Shown one piece after another: positions 36,311 through 49,024 of a stretch of DNA of 64,000 nt. The notes beneath the pieces are model-generated. The model had not been told where the DNA came from. It searched no databases and saw only the letters and a program-made list of their open reading frames with translations. A program made the translations under genes and the position numbers. The stretch's first letter is position 1; each line of letters starts with the position of its first letter. The stretch is from Hirsutella rhossiliensis (Eukaryota > Ascomycota > Sordariomycetes > Hypocreales > Ophiocordycipitaceae): assembly GCF_020360975.1 (NCBI RefSeq), contig NW_025408676.1:496001-560000 (forward strand), in the 5' to 3' direction.

Positions 36311-37850
36311 CTATAGCCTGCCCTTATAGAAAGGGTAAAGCTAAATAATTAGGCCGGTAAGCGTATAGAGGAGGTCTTAGTCTATACTTATCCCTTACTC
36401 GAGAAATCCGGGTTTTAGCCTTAGGCTCTTTTAGACCTACTTTAGGAAAAGGGCCCTAAGGAGGAATTAAGTCCTATAAGAAAGGGGGTCTTTTCTAAAG
36501 ATAAGTCCTTAAAAAGGGGGCCTTTTAAGAAGAATAAGTCTTAATTAAGCTAGGGGCCCTTCTTTAAGATAAGTCTTAGTTCCTCTCTTTAGCTATAGAC
36601 GTTTCCTTCCTTATATATACTATTAGCTCCTCTTATAGACTCTTAAAGCGGGCTTCTAAGGATAGCTTCTCTTAAACATCTTCTAGCTTAATTTACTATA
36701 AAAAGATAGCTAGCTTCTACTTTAGTAAGGGCTTTATAAGACCGTTAGCTTTTATCGTTACTATTAAAACTTAACGGATAGAAATAAGTCCCTTTTAGAC
36801 CTCTTAGTATAACTAATACTACTAGATATTAATATACTATAGCTAGGCTAATAGCTTACTATTTTCCTTTATAAGAATTTATATAGTCTATATATTATTA
36901 TATTCTATAGATAATAGGGTCTGAATTTATAGTTATAGAGATATAAATAGCTAGCTAAGGAAAGTCGCTTCTTTTAATACTTTTAAAAGAGCTAGTAGCT
37001 CTACCTCTATACTTAAAGTTATAACGATAGCTTACTTTAAAGCTCTTTAAGTAATAGTTCCTCTAAAAAGGGATATAATATACCCTTATAAGCTCTTCCT
37101 ATCTAAGGAATTATTTATAAAGGATAAATCGCTTAAATAAAAGAAGATTTTAGTAGCTATTTTCCTTCCTTACCCTCCTAGGCATAGACTATATAATCTT
37201 ATTAAATAGAAATAAAAGATAGCTCTATCTATTACTTTTTAGTACCTAAGGCTAGGATTCTATTTATACTTAGCTAGCTAGGAGACTATAAAAGAGATAT
37301 CCGGTCTAGTAGAAATAGCTAAAAAAAAGTAAGGAGCCTACCTTTTATTAATATCGGTATTTCTCTTACTCCCTAGCTTAAAAGGATAGATTAAGTAAAA
37401 GCTCTTAATTTAATATTAATATAGAAGGAAGCTTCTTTTTAAGGGGATTAAGGAGGAATTTATAAGCGACCTTATTAATATAGGCGTCCTAAGTAAGCTA
37501 GATAGTCCGTTAGGACCTATTTTAAAGGATTCGTATCCCTAGAAACTACTTTAGCTCCCCTAGCCTAGTTATCTTATACCTTTATTATAGGCCTTTTATA
37601 GCCTCCCTAGTAGTTACTTCTTTCTCTTTTAAGTAGGCCTAAATAATATTATCGACGTAGAAGAAGACTATAATTTTACCCTCCTATATTATATATAGTT
37701 CCTAGGGGACTTTCTTAAAGCCTAGGGCTTTAAAAGAACCTATTAAATACTATTACTAAAGAATAGGTAATCTCCGTAGTTTATATAAAGCTTTCCTAAG
37801 CTATAGAACCTTTCCTAGCTATTAAGAGCTTAGTAAAAGGCGTATATAGA

Positions 37851-38107
37851 TGTTAGGGGCCGGCGTATACTTATTATAGTAGTACGGGGCCGAATAATTA
37901 TTTATCTAAAGCTAAGGAGAAAGGAGAAAAACTCTATCCTAGTCGCGACGGTTGTCTGTCTTCCCTGGTCCCTAGCTCGACCCGTGTTCGGGTGCTGTTC
38001 GGCCTAAGTTCGGGTCGAGCTCTGTCCGTGCGTAGGTCTACTTCGGCCCGACTTCGGTGCGGTCGCTATAGTATAGCCTCAGCCTTCTACGGGCGTAGCC
38101 CGTAATA
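37851..38107. repeat. Solo LTR, 257 bp, GC-rich, nested in copia A copy 2
   Basis: The insertion starts TGTTAG, ends TAATA, and is flanked by perfect 5-bp duplications ATAGA (37,846-37,850 and 38,108-38,112). Copy 1 has the empty site near 1,180-1,195. It is much richer in C, G, CA and TG than its surroundings, so it has escaped most RIP. It contains two hairpins: AGCTCGACCCG (37,974-37,984) with its complement at 38,011-38,021, and ACGGGC-GTA-GCCCGT at 38,089-38,103. No other copy is visible in the window, so the parent family is unknown. Confidence 0.8.
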
Positions 38108-40783
38108 ATAGATAACTTCTTCTTCCTTAAAAAGGTAGTAAATAAAGGCGTTAACGGTATCTATTTAATTAAGTTAGAGGTCGAATTCTACTACTATAGC
38201 TATAAGGGTTTAAAAAGATATCCTTACTAAGGTAGTTACCTTAGTAAGGAGACCCCCCTTTTCCTATTAATTCCTATAGATACCTAGCTAGGCTTTATAC
38301 TTTTAAAGGAAGCTATATTTATTAGTCTTATAGATAAAGACCTACTTATAGCTAAGGACTTATTTTCCTCTTACCTTTTCCTTAAGGACCTTTTTAAAAG
38401 GCCTTATCTCTTTATATAAAGCTAGGTAGCTTTTCTAGGCCTAGAAAAACTAGTCTATAAAAGGGGTGTTTTTCTAGCTACTTTTAGTTTACTAGTAGGT
38501 CTAGGAGATCTCTTTTATATACCTCCCTTACTAATAGAAGCTTAAAATACTAGCTTACTATAAATACTTTATAGGAACCGTCTTTTATAGGTATTAGATT
38601 AAAGTCGGAAAAACGATCGAAATAAAAGAGAAATTAGTCTTCTTTTATATCGGGCCCTATACCTTCCTTTACTTATCGAAGTAGGGATAAAAAAGCAGCT
38701 AGGTAATCCTTTAAGAGTAATACCTTTCCTACCCTCTTAGGGGTCGAGATAGGAAGACTAACTAAAGAACTACTTTTAGATCTTCTTCTTATATAAGAGG
38801 AGGTATAAGGAGGTAGGCGTATTCTAGCTCTATTACTTTCCTATAGTTTCCTTCTTTATTTAGATTATCTAATCTAATAGCTTCCTTTTCTTTAAAGTTA
38901 GCATTATCCTTAACTACTTTAACGTTAGTTTCTTCTTCTATTTCCTTATTTAGGACCTCTTTTTAAGACTATTAAGAAAGGGGGATTTAGATCTTTTAAA
39001 TTAGCTAACGTTATAAGAGTAAGAGGGGCGATTAATCCCTCTTTCTACTAAAGAAGCTAGATTCGTTAAAAATTATATCCTTAGTTAAAATAACCTTTTA
39101 TAAAAACGGAATCTAGATCTAAAAGATATTTATTAAATTATAGCTAATAAGTTAATTAATAAAGGCTCTAGGATTAAGCTTTCTTTTCTTTTTCCTTTTT
39201 AGCTATATATTAGTATTTATAGTATATACCTTATAACTATAGGTATAAAAGTAAGCTAGCGAGGCCCTCTTTTTTATAAAGAGCTTAAAAGGGGATTTCT
39301 AGTTTATTCCTTAGTTTAGTTTACTAGGGTCCTTAGGGTCCCTAAGGGTCCGATTCTAAAAGTAATAGGCGGACTTAATAACTTCCCTTTAAAGATTATA
39401 TAGAAGCCTTATAATAAGTCTTATTATATAGGCCCTTTTTATTATAGCACCCCTTAATCTTTCTACCCTTTTATTCTAGGCCTAGGTATTTAGTGCTAAT
39501 AAGAGTAGTAAAATACCTCTTTTTTAAAGCTAATTTAAGATATCCTTTATAAATAGCTCTTTATTAGACCGTATTTTCTTTACCTTATAGCTAAAGTAGG
39601 ATTTTATTTAATTAATAAAGTCCTAAAAGGTAAACTAGTTATACTTACTTAAGTAGGTCTATAAGAAATAAAGGAAAACTATCCTTAAAAAAGCATATAT
39701 AAAAAATATTACCTTAATAAAGCTTTCTTAGTCCCTAGAGATATTAGTTTAGTTAACCTAAATTTCCTTATATAGCTAGTCTAGCTATAAAAGGGTCCGT
39801 CTAGAAATTTATTTCTTAGTCTTTCCTTAGCTATAGTATTTATATTCGATAGTCTTTAAGCCCCTTATTTATACGCCCTCTTATTAGCCTAGCTTATATA
39901 AAGCTAGGGGGCCTAGGTAACTAAGTTATATATACTAAAGAAGACTATCTCTTTAGGCTACTAAAAGAGGGTCCTTAGATCCTACCCTCTTAGTAAGGAA
40001 AGCTAACTTCTTAAGAGATTCCTTCTTAAAAATAGGTCGGAATTTAAGAATAAATTAACCGAATTTCTCTTTAATAAGCCTAATTATTTAATTCTTTTAG
40101 ACTAGCCTTATAGCCTTAAAAGTTATATCTTAGAAGATTCCTTCTTCTTAAAGAAAGCGGAAGGAAATTAAGCTTATTAAAAATTAAGGGTAAAAAGCTA
40201 CCCTTTTTTATTAAAGAATTTATATAAACGTATTAAGTAATTTTATTATAAAATTTACCCTTTTATTTCCCTTTATCTATATAGTTAATTCCTTAGTAAT
40301 AAAGTATTCCCTTTATACCTTTTTAAAGGACCGGAATTATAAGAGTATATTATAGATATTAAGGGAAGTACTAAAGTTAAGGATAGCTAATTTCTAAAAG
40401 GGATAGTTAAAGGGTCTTAACGGGCGGTCTTCTTAATTTATAGGGAAGATAAAGGCTAGATTTACTATACTAACGATTTTTCCTTAAATATATAGCTTAA
40501 ATAAGGGTAGTAGTATTAGTTACTATTTCTTAGTAACCTAAATCTTATCTATCTTCTTTTATAATAAGGGGTCCTCCTTAAGAGACTATTATATTATTTC
40601 TTATCGCCTCTTTAAAGGGTTAAATCCTTTAAGTTAGTTTTCCTTAATAATATATTAGTATTATAATAACTTATAGCCTAAGGATTTATAAGCTAAGTAG
40701 CTATTTTATTTTCTAGTCTTTTATTTCTTTAAGGAATCCTTATCTTAGTTTAAAAGGTCTACTTTAAAACCCTCCCTTTACTA

Positions 40784-42335
40784 CCTTAAGTAGGTCTTAT
40801 TATTCCCGCTAAAATATTAAAGCGGATAATACTATTAATAAGTTAAGCTAGAGTTATAATTTAAGGGCTAGTTATTAATATAATCTTAGTTTAGTTTTAA
40901 GTTAAGTTTTATTTAGTTATAGTCTTTTAATAATAGGTCTTATTATATAGCTATTAAGGCTAGCTTAGTTAAGTCTTTTATTTTTAGTTTATAATTTAAG
41001 TAGTAAGGTTTATATTTTCTTTAAGTTTAGTTTAGTTAATACTATAGTACGATTTTTATAAGTCCTTTCCTTTTCCTAGGTCGCCTTAATAAGGTAAGTA
41101 GTTAGCTAAGGTAGTCTTAGTTAAGGCCGCTCTATCTTTAATATAACCTTTAGGCTATTATCTACTATATCTATATATAGCCTTTAAGCTAGATTAAACT
41201 AATAGAGCCTACTAAAGTAAAGGAACTATTATACTAGCGGCGCTACTATCCTTTTCCTTTAAAGGCCTACTTTAATATCTTTTATATCCTAAGCTTATAT
41301 TAAAAGGGACTCCTTTACCCCTACTATTAATAAATAGTTAATTATTATATAATAAATAGTATCCTTTTTTTATATATAGGTATATATTAATAAGACTACT
41401 CTAAGGACTAATTAGTTAAAGAAGACGTTATTAAGCCCGATCTTTCCTATATATATCTAGGTAATTTTTATACTAATATACTTAAGGAGGCCCTTATAAT
41501 AGTCTAGCGTTTTTACTTTATTAAACTATAGTAAGAAGTTAGTAAGGTAGAGGGTAGTTTAGTATTATTAAATTATATTTTCCTTAGTATTTTATTAAGT
41601 AGCGTATTCCTTATTTAGCCTTTTAAGTAACCTAGCTTTATTTAAGAGGTCGTTTAATCCTATTTAGCTTTAGACTCCTCTTATCTCTTTTATAAAGGGA
41701 GGCCTACTAAGTAGTAGCGCTACTAAGGGCCTACCCTTTATCTAATATCGCCTTCTTTTAAGTATACCCGCGACCGTATTAAATATATATTAAATTTAGC
41801 TTAGAAGCTCTAAGTCTTTTAACTTTTAAAGGGTATCTATTATTCTTTATTTTAAGTAAAGGTTAATTAAGGGTTCCTATACCTTTACTTTTACTTAGTA
41901 GACTAAGGTCGCGTAGTAGGCGCTTATTACTACCTAAAGGTAAGCTAACTAGTCCTATACTAAGTCCCGTACTATCTTATATAGTTTTCCCTTTATAGGC
42001 GTTATCTTATAGAATATAAATATAATATAGGAGATTAAGGACTAGATTACCTTACTATAGACTTCCTTAGCGCGTAGTAAGGTATCGCGCTATATAAACG
42101 CCGCGAACTTAGTTAAGGCTATAGTTTAGTACTTTATCTTTACTTAAAGCTACTTTAAGTATACCTTTTATTATAATTTCTAGTATACTTTTACCCTTAG
42201 TAGGCCGGCCTCCTAAACTAGTATTACCTTATTAGCCCTAAGGTAGACTAGTATTATTATTACTTATCTCTTTTATATAAAGTATATTAATTCGCTCTTT
42301 TATAGTTTAAAAGTAATTATAAACTTAGTCGCTTA
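40784..42335 (-). mobile_element. 5'-truncated Tad-like LINE copy, RIP-degraded
   Basis: This is about 1.55 kb of the 3' end of the LINE found at 44,463-48,890, in the same orientation and with the same 3' terminus (CTACCTTAAG on the plus strand). Similarity stops at 42,335, opposite 46,035 in the longer copy. Truncation at the 5' end with a common 3' end is normal for LINE insertions. It lies directly next to the broken end of copia A copy 2. It retains only the RT C-terminal region and the downstream Cys-rich region in decayed form. Confidence 0.75.
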
Positions 42336-42349
42336 CTTAAATAAGTATA

Positions 42350-42515
42350 TTATTATTAAGATTACGCTAAGGACCTAGCTAGAGGTATCTAGAACTTTAA
42401 TATTAAATAGGAGGGAAAAACTAAAGTACTTAAAGGAAAACCCTCCCCTCTTTTAGTATAGGTCTACCTTAAACGAGGTTATAGTAGTAGTATATAGGAA
42501 ATTTACGCTAGCTAC
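42350..42515. repeat. Unassigned direct repeat, left copy (about 165 bp)
   Basis: The block centred on AGGTATCTAGAACTTTA recurs at 49,645-49,808 in the same orientation. Each copy starts immediately after the broken end of another element. The element they belong to is unknown; they could be LTR ends or two copies of a short element. Confidence 0.6.
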
Positions 42516-43439
42516 CGCGGGCTCCTCCCGCGAAGTTATATCTTAGCGCGGGTCCTCTCGGGCTATAGCCGCTACTATCCTAAGCGGCCGCGGCCCGGGC
42601 TCGCTAGCCCGGGCCTAGGGTTATAGGCAGTAGTCTCTCTTCGGGGGCCTAACTTATAGGCGCCTCTATTTACCCTAGCTCCCGCGTCGCAGCCGCGTAG
42701 CCGCGGTCGCGTCGGCTTATCGGTCCGTTAGTTAGTAGGGCAGGTAATATCCGGTTGCCGGGCCGGGCGCTAGTATAGGTCGCTCCTAGGTAGGGCCGGC
42801 TAATCGAAATTCGGTCGGCCGGCTCCGCTAATCGTAAATCGGTTCCTATCTAGCTACGCGACTTCCTAATTAAGGGCGCGGCGGCCTATATTTACCTTCT
42901 ATCTTATAGTTATTAATTACGCGCGCCCGGCTCGCGCCTATATATACCTACCCTCCCCCCCCGGTTCTATATATACCTCCTCTTATCCCTTTATTATCTA
43001 TCTCTTTTATAGGCCTAACTACTACCTCGCCTACCTTATTTCTATAACTTTAGGTCTCTTTAGTACTATATCTAGTTCGCTTATTATTATATTATAATAT
43101 TTAACTAAGAAGCCGACTTAGGTAGTAGCGGCTCGCCTCCTTTAAAACCCCCTCCTTATAAAAAAGTCGCTATAATAGCGGGATTAAAGCGCTTTATCTT
43201 ATATTTTATATATATCGGGCGTCTTACTAATAAGCTTACCTATAAGTCCTTTACTAGCTATTAAAACTAGTCTTATATATATTAATCCTAGCTTTATCTT
43301 AGGTTAGTCCTACCTTTAGTATTTTTATTAACTTTAATAGCTATAAAGGCTAAAGCGTATATCGCTTATACTAACTCTAATTAGTCTTATTACTAAGTAA
43401 GTAACCCCTTCCCGCTATAGTACTATCTAAGTTTAATAT
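42516..43439 (+). other. GC-rich segment upstream of an unidentified frame, promoter-like
   Basis: This region is clearly richer in CG than the surroundings. It includes a perfect inverted repeat (GGCCCGGGCT, 4-bp loop, AGCCCGGGCC; 42,592-42,615) and two TATATATA-like boxes near 42,943 and 42,969, followed by pyrimidine-rich DNA. It could be the 5' untranslated and promoter region of the element that encodes the frame at 43,440-44,460. This is inferred from order only. Confidence 0.35.
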
Positions 43440-44462
43440 TAATCTATATTTTAGATTACCTCTAAAGGTAAGGAGGCCGCTAATACCCTCTACTAAGTAT
43501 AGTCTAAGGTTAATAGCCCTTCCCTTATTAAGGGTTTAATATAGGAGCGCTTTTATCTTATTATTTTAGAAACTTATATTCGCGCTAGTTAAAAGGCCCT
43601 TACCGCTAAGGGTAAGAGCGCGTTAGGCGAGTCCGCTCTTAGTCTAGCTATAGTCGCTAAGAATATAAAGACGCTTACGTTAGCTTTTACCTATTTTATA
43701 GCCGATACCTACTATATATATAAGTCCCTAGAAAAGTACTTAGGTAAGTTTAGCGACGCTATTAAGACCTTAGCCTAGGTTAAGACTAAGTCGCTCTTAG
43801 TTACTTAAAAGACTTTTATAGTAGTTAACGATCTCGCTAACTATTTCTATCTTATTACTAGCGATAGCCCTAACGCCGAGGATAGCGGTTTTAATCTTAT
43901 TAGTCTTACTAAGCCTATTCTAGCCTTAGTCCCCTTCGATAAAAGGAAGGGCAAAGGTAAGGGTAAGGCGGTAGCCGCGTTTAAGGCCCTATTTAAGGCT
44001 AAGGCTAAGGTATCTATGCCCGCGGCCGTCGCGGAGCTAGCTTAGGAGCTAACCGCGTCTCCCTTTAACGCCGAGCTATAGCCCGGTAGTTCTCTTAGCG
44101 CCGAGCCCGCCCTAAAGCGTCCCCGTCTTACGTTGCTTACTAATCCTACTAACGCTCTTAACTTTATTTAGTAGCGTCTTTATAGCTATTATAGTTTAGT
44201 CCTAGCTAAAATTATCGCTAGTCTTAACCTCGACTAGATCTATAGTTATAGTATAGGCTATAGCGAACGCCTTTATACCGCCGCCGGTATAGGTCCTACC
44301 TTAGTATAGACCCTAGTTATTACTTTATCTTATAAGCTAGCTATCTAGGCTAGCTTTAGTTTAGGTTTAAGGTTAGGTCTATCTAGTCGTTATTAGGGTT
44401 CTTATAGCGGTAGTAGTCCCTATACTCCTTATAAGCCTTAGGTTACTCCCTCCTATACTCCG
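43440..44462 (+). pseudogene. Unidentified decayed plus-strand frame, possible transposon gag-like protein
   Basis: One plus-strand frame stays recognisable for about 340 codons, broken mostly by isolated TAG/TAA codons as expected from RIP of CAG, CAA and TGG. It shows LIKGLI, then ALGESALSLAIVAKNIKTLT, ADTYYIYKSLEKYLGKFSDA and VVNDLANYFYLITSDSPN. A basic KRKGKGKGKA run follows, then a Ser/Tyr/Pro/Arg-rich tail (SGSSPYTPYKP). The helical N-terminal half plus basic, low-complexity tail would suit a gag or ORF1-type nucleic-acid-binding protein, but I find no zinc knuckle and no family name. The neighbouring LINE is on the other strand, so this belongs to something else. Confidence 0.45.
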
Positions 44463-47400
44463 CGTACTACCTTAAGGGGGTCTTATTATTCCCGCCGCGA
44501 TAATAAGGTAGACGTTACTACTAACGAGCTAGGCTAGGGTTATAGTTTAAGGGGGGGCTAGTTATTAGCTTTATCTTAGTTTAGTTCTAGGTTAGGTCTT
44601 ATTCGGTTATAGTCTTTTAGTAGTAGGTCTCGTTTTATAGCTATTAAGGTCGGTTTAGTTAGGTTATATTAGTTCTATTTAGTCTATAGTTTAAACGGCG
44701 AGGTTTATACTTAGTTTAGGTTTAGTTTAGTCGAAGCTATAATCCTATAATTATAAGTCCTCTCCTTTCTTAGGTCGCCTTAATAGGGGAAGTAGTTAGC
44801 TAAGGTAGTCCTAGATAGGGCCGCTCTATCCTTAGCGCGACCCCGGTTCTATTATCTAGTATATTTATATATAGCCTCTAAGCTAGGTCGAACTAATAGA
44901 GCTTACCTAAGTAAAGGAACTATTATACTAGCGGCGCCGCTATCCCTTTTCCTTAAAAGCCTACTCTTATATTACCTATATCTTAGGCCTATATTAAGAG
45001 GGACTCCCTTGCCTTTACCGTTAGTAGATAGTCGATTATTATATAGTAAATAGTATTTTATTTTTATCTATAAGTATATATTAGCGAAACTACGCTAAGG
45101 ACCTATTTAGTTAAAGAGGAAGTTATTAAGCCCGATCTTTCTTATATATATTTAGGTAATTACTATACTAATATACTTAAAGAGGACCTTATAATAGTCT
45201 AGCGTTATTGCTTTATTAAACTAAGGTAGGAAGTTAGCGGGGTAAAGGGTAGTCTAGTATTATTAAATCGCGTTTTCCTTAGCATTCTATTAGGCGGCCT
45301 ATTCCTTATTTAGCCTTTTAAGCGACTTAGCTTTATCTAAGAGGTCGTTTAATCCTATTTAGCTCTAGACCCCCCTTATCTCCTTAATAAAGGGGGGTCT
45401 ACCTAAAGGTAGTACCGCTAAGGGTCTACTCTCTCTTTAGCGTTGCCTCCTTTTAAGTATACCTACGACCGCGTTAAACGCGCGTTAGATTTAGCTTAGG
45501 AGCCCTAAGTCCTCTAGCCTTTAAAGGGTATCTATTATTCTTTTATTTAAGTAGAGGTCGATTAAAGGCACCTATACCTTTACTTCGACTTAGTAGACTA
45601 AGGTCGCGCGGTAGGCGCTCGTTACTACCTAAAGGTAAGCTAACTAGTCCTAGGTAAGGTCCCGCGCGATTTTATATAGTTTCCCTCCTATAGGCGTTAT
45701 CTTATAAAATATAACTATAGCGTAGGAGATTAAGGACCGGATTACCTTACTATAAACTTCCTTAGCGCGTAGTAAGGTATAGCCCTACGTAGACGCCGCG
45801 AGCCTAGTTAAGGCTATAGTCTAGCGCTTTAACTTTACTTAGAGTTATTTTAAGTATGCCTTTTAGTATAGTTTCTAGTATACCTAAACCCTTAGTAGGC
45901 GGGCCTCTTAGTCTAGAGTTACTAAGTTAGCCTTAAGGCGGACTAGCGTTATTATCGCTTATCTCCTTTATATAAAGTATAGTAATTCGCTCTTTAATAG
46001 TTCGAAAGTAACCGCGAACTTAGTCGCTTATTCTATATATACCCTCTAGGCTTCCTTTAAGCGTACTACTATAGTAGCCTTATTAGGTCCGATACTAACT
46101 ATATTTATATCGTCGGCGAAGCTAATAGTATAAATACTATATATTATACTAAGCCTTTTATATAAGGGGGTTATATAGTATAGAAATAGGATTAGGGATA
46201 AGGGGGAGCTTTAAAGGACTCCCGTTAATACTTAAGTTAGCTTTAAGGTCCTCCTATCGAAGTAAAAGGTCGATTTCCTATTACTTATAAAGCTCTATAT
46301 TAAGCTTATAAGCTACCTAGGGTATCCCTTAAGCTCTAGTTCCCTTATAAGCTTATTATAGTTAACTATATTAAATACGCCCTTAATATCTAGCTATAAG
46401 AATAATATAATGCCCCTTTAAGCCTACGTTACGCGTATTAGTTCTATTACTAGTAGGATCGCCGCCTTTATAGAGCGTTCCCTTTTATTCCCTATTTATT
46501 CGTTTAGTAAGATACCGTTCGCCTCTGCTACTCCCGTAATCCTTTAAGCTAGTATCTACTTAAGTACTTTTCCTACTATAAGTAGGAGGGAAATTAGTCT
46601 TTAACCCCTTACTATATAGTAGGCGTCCGGCCTCTTACTTAGCTTTTAGATAACTACTATATTTACGCTATAAAACTAACCTAGGAAATATAAGAGTTAG
46701 GTATAGGCGTTAAAGATTATAGCTAGTCGCTAGACTAAGGCTAGGCTATACTTCTTAATAAACCTTAAGGGGACGCTATCTAGACCCGCCGCTTTCTAGC
46801 TTACTATCTTACTTAGCGCCCTTATAATATTAGCTAGCTAGATCTATTAGTTAACTATAAAGGTCGCTATAGCCGTAGGCTAAGGTAGCCCTTAGGTCGT
46901 ACTAGCCTTTAGTAGGAAGAACTTAGCGGCTAGTAGCTAGGCCTTCCCTTTAAAGGTTTCTATTAATTAGTCCTTACCTTTCTTAACTAGCGGTAGGATA
47001 TAGGTCGGTTTAGTAGTAAGTAAATCGCCTATAGTTTAATACTATCCCTAAAAATCACTTTACTTTAGTCTAGTCTAAACTAAGGCGACTAAGTCCCTAG
47101 CCTAAGCCTTTTATATACGTATAGCGCGTACCTCCCTTCCTTATAGACTAGGCTATAAGGCGCCGCTCTAAGAGGGGGGGGCCGCTTCCTAGTATAGCTT
47201 TTACTTCCTATAGTACTATTAGGTCGAAGCTAGCCTAGTAGTAAAGCGCTAACTAAGCTAGCTCGTATCTCTTCTATATATTCTAAAATAGTACTTTTAG
47301 TTATATATAAGTAGGGTTAGGGTAAAAGGGGTCGTTTATATAAGGAGGGAGGCGCTCTATCTTCTAGCGTTTCTCTATCTACTATACTTATAAATATCGT

Positions 47401-48890
47401 TCGTACTTAGTTTAGCCTCCTTAGCCTTACTAGCTAGCGGGTGTCTTAAGCTCGACCTCTTATCTTAGCGCGGTCTACTTAGTCCTTACTTCTAAACTAC
47501 GGTCGATTTAAGAACGCCCTAGGTTTCGATAGTAAGGAGCACCTATTACTTAGCGTATATCTAAGTACTCGCGAACTATTAAGGTTAACGCGGGTAGTTT
47601 TACCTTGCTTTTTCCTAGGCTTTATTCGCTATAAGGTAGGTCTAGGTCTATAATAGGTAGTCCCCTTAGTATAAAATATAGTTATAAGGGATTTTACCTT
47701 TCTTAGCCTTATATTTATCCTTACCTTTATTATATACTATACTCCTATATCGGCTATAGAGTTATATCGATATATATCGCTTAGTAATATAGCTATATTT
47801 ATAGTAGTTATAGTACCTTTATAGTTAAACTAACTTATTATAGGGTTTATATTAAAAGATCTATACTTTAAGGACTAGGCCTAGGTTATAAAGCCTATTA
47901 GCCTCCTCTAGGCTACTAACCTTAATAAGTATAGTTATTACTATCGATATCTTAGATTAGGGGCATAGCGCCTAGGCCTAGAGGACCTTAACTTTATTCG
48001 CTTTTATAATCTTATAGAGTAATCGCTCCCTATCTACTATCGCTACCCTTAAGGGGACGTTCTTAGCTATTACTATATACGCACGGTAGGAGATTATAGC
48101 CTCTAGTCTAAATACGGCCTTAACCTAGCCTTAGTCCCTTTAATAAGCTCTTACTATAGTATTAAATATAACCGCGATATTTCCGCTTTAAAGGCACCTC
48201 GCCGCTATAGCGCTTATAGCTTTTAAGGCTATATTTACCGCCTTTACTATATTCTTTAGTTCGCGGCTTAGGATTTTAAGCGGTGCCTTAGTAGGGACTA
48301 TAATAATCTCGCGTTTATAGTATAGTAGGACCTATTTTACTATAGCTTTATATTAAGTCGGTCCCTTAGTCTCGGCTACGACCACGGCCTAGGTTCGCTT
48401 AGGGCCCCCTAGGCCTAAAGCAATGCCTAAGCGGAGTTCTTCCTTAATTACCTCCTTAATTATATCCTAGATTATCGTCTTAAAGCTCTCGTCCGCGTAG
48501 AGCACCGCTAACGACGCGCTACTAGCACGGCTCTTTACCCTAGAGAGCCGTTTAACTACTACCGATACCCTACCGAACTATACGCTTAAGATAAAGCCCG
48601 CGAGTTCGTTATATACTGCTTTTTCTATAGGGTCGCTCGGCGCCTAGGCCGGTATCGTATTACTACTTTAGGTTTATTAACTCGCCTTATTAGGGTATAT
48701 AAATTTAGGTAGCGTCTCTTTACGCTATACGCTTTAATCGAGCCCGGTATATTAAGGGCCGCTACTATGTCTACCTACCCCTTAGCCTTAGTATAGTATC
48801 GTTACTAAGGGTAATTAATATTGCTAAATTAATTCCTAGTATTAGTTAGTGTTTTAGTCGCGATATATACCCGCTATAGGCGTATATTAG
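44463..48890 (-). mobile_element. Near-complete Tad-like LINE, RIP-degraded
   Basis: The element reads on the minus strand. The reverse transcriptase is unmistakable: SPLSLILFLYYITPLYKR near 46,170-46,220 and the active site FADDINIV near 46,105-46,130, with FADD intact. After RT come KITPIGGKLYKIARDL and LIDLYLNKRI (45,545-45,750), the typical C-terminal region of fungal LINEs. Upstream (about 48,800-47,600) a frame with ORF1-like character is visible, and the endonuclease would lie between, about 47,600-46,900, though I could not pin its motifs. No RNase H was found, unlike the LINE at 13.5-15.3 kb. The 3' end is set by comparison with the truncated copy at 40,784; the 5' end is approximate. 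Confidence 0.75.
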
Positions 48891-49024
48891 TTTCGCGAGA
48901 AGTTTTTTTTTTAGATTTCCTTACCGCGCGTATTAAATAAGTATATTAAAACTAAGCTAAGAACTTAAAAGCTATTTTATAGCTATTTAAAAAGTATTAT
49001 AAAAGCTTATAAGTACTTATTACT

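Larger units (their letters stand above)
35813..40783 (-). mobile_element. Copia A copy 2, RIP-degraded, 3' LTR present, 5' end missing
   Basis: The copy reads on the minus strand. It has its 3' LTR (35,813-36,299), then internal sequence that aligns with copy 1 from 36,660 onward. Near 37,656-37,690 the minus strand reads EGKIIVFFYVDNII, the RT active site with the last Asp changed to Asn. A 257-bp solo LTR sits inside at 37,851. Alignment with copy 1 breaks at about 40,648, resumes at about 40,730 and ends near 40,783, where a LINE fragment begins. Gag and the 5' LTR are therefore absent. Confidence 0.85.
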
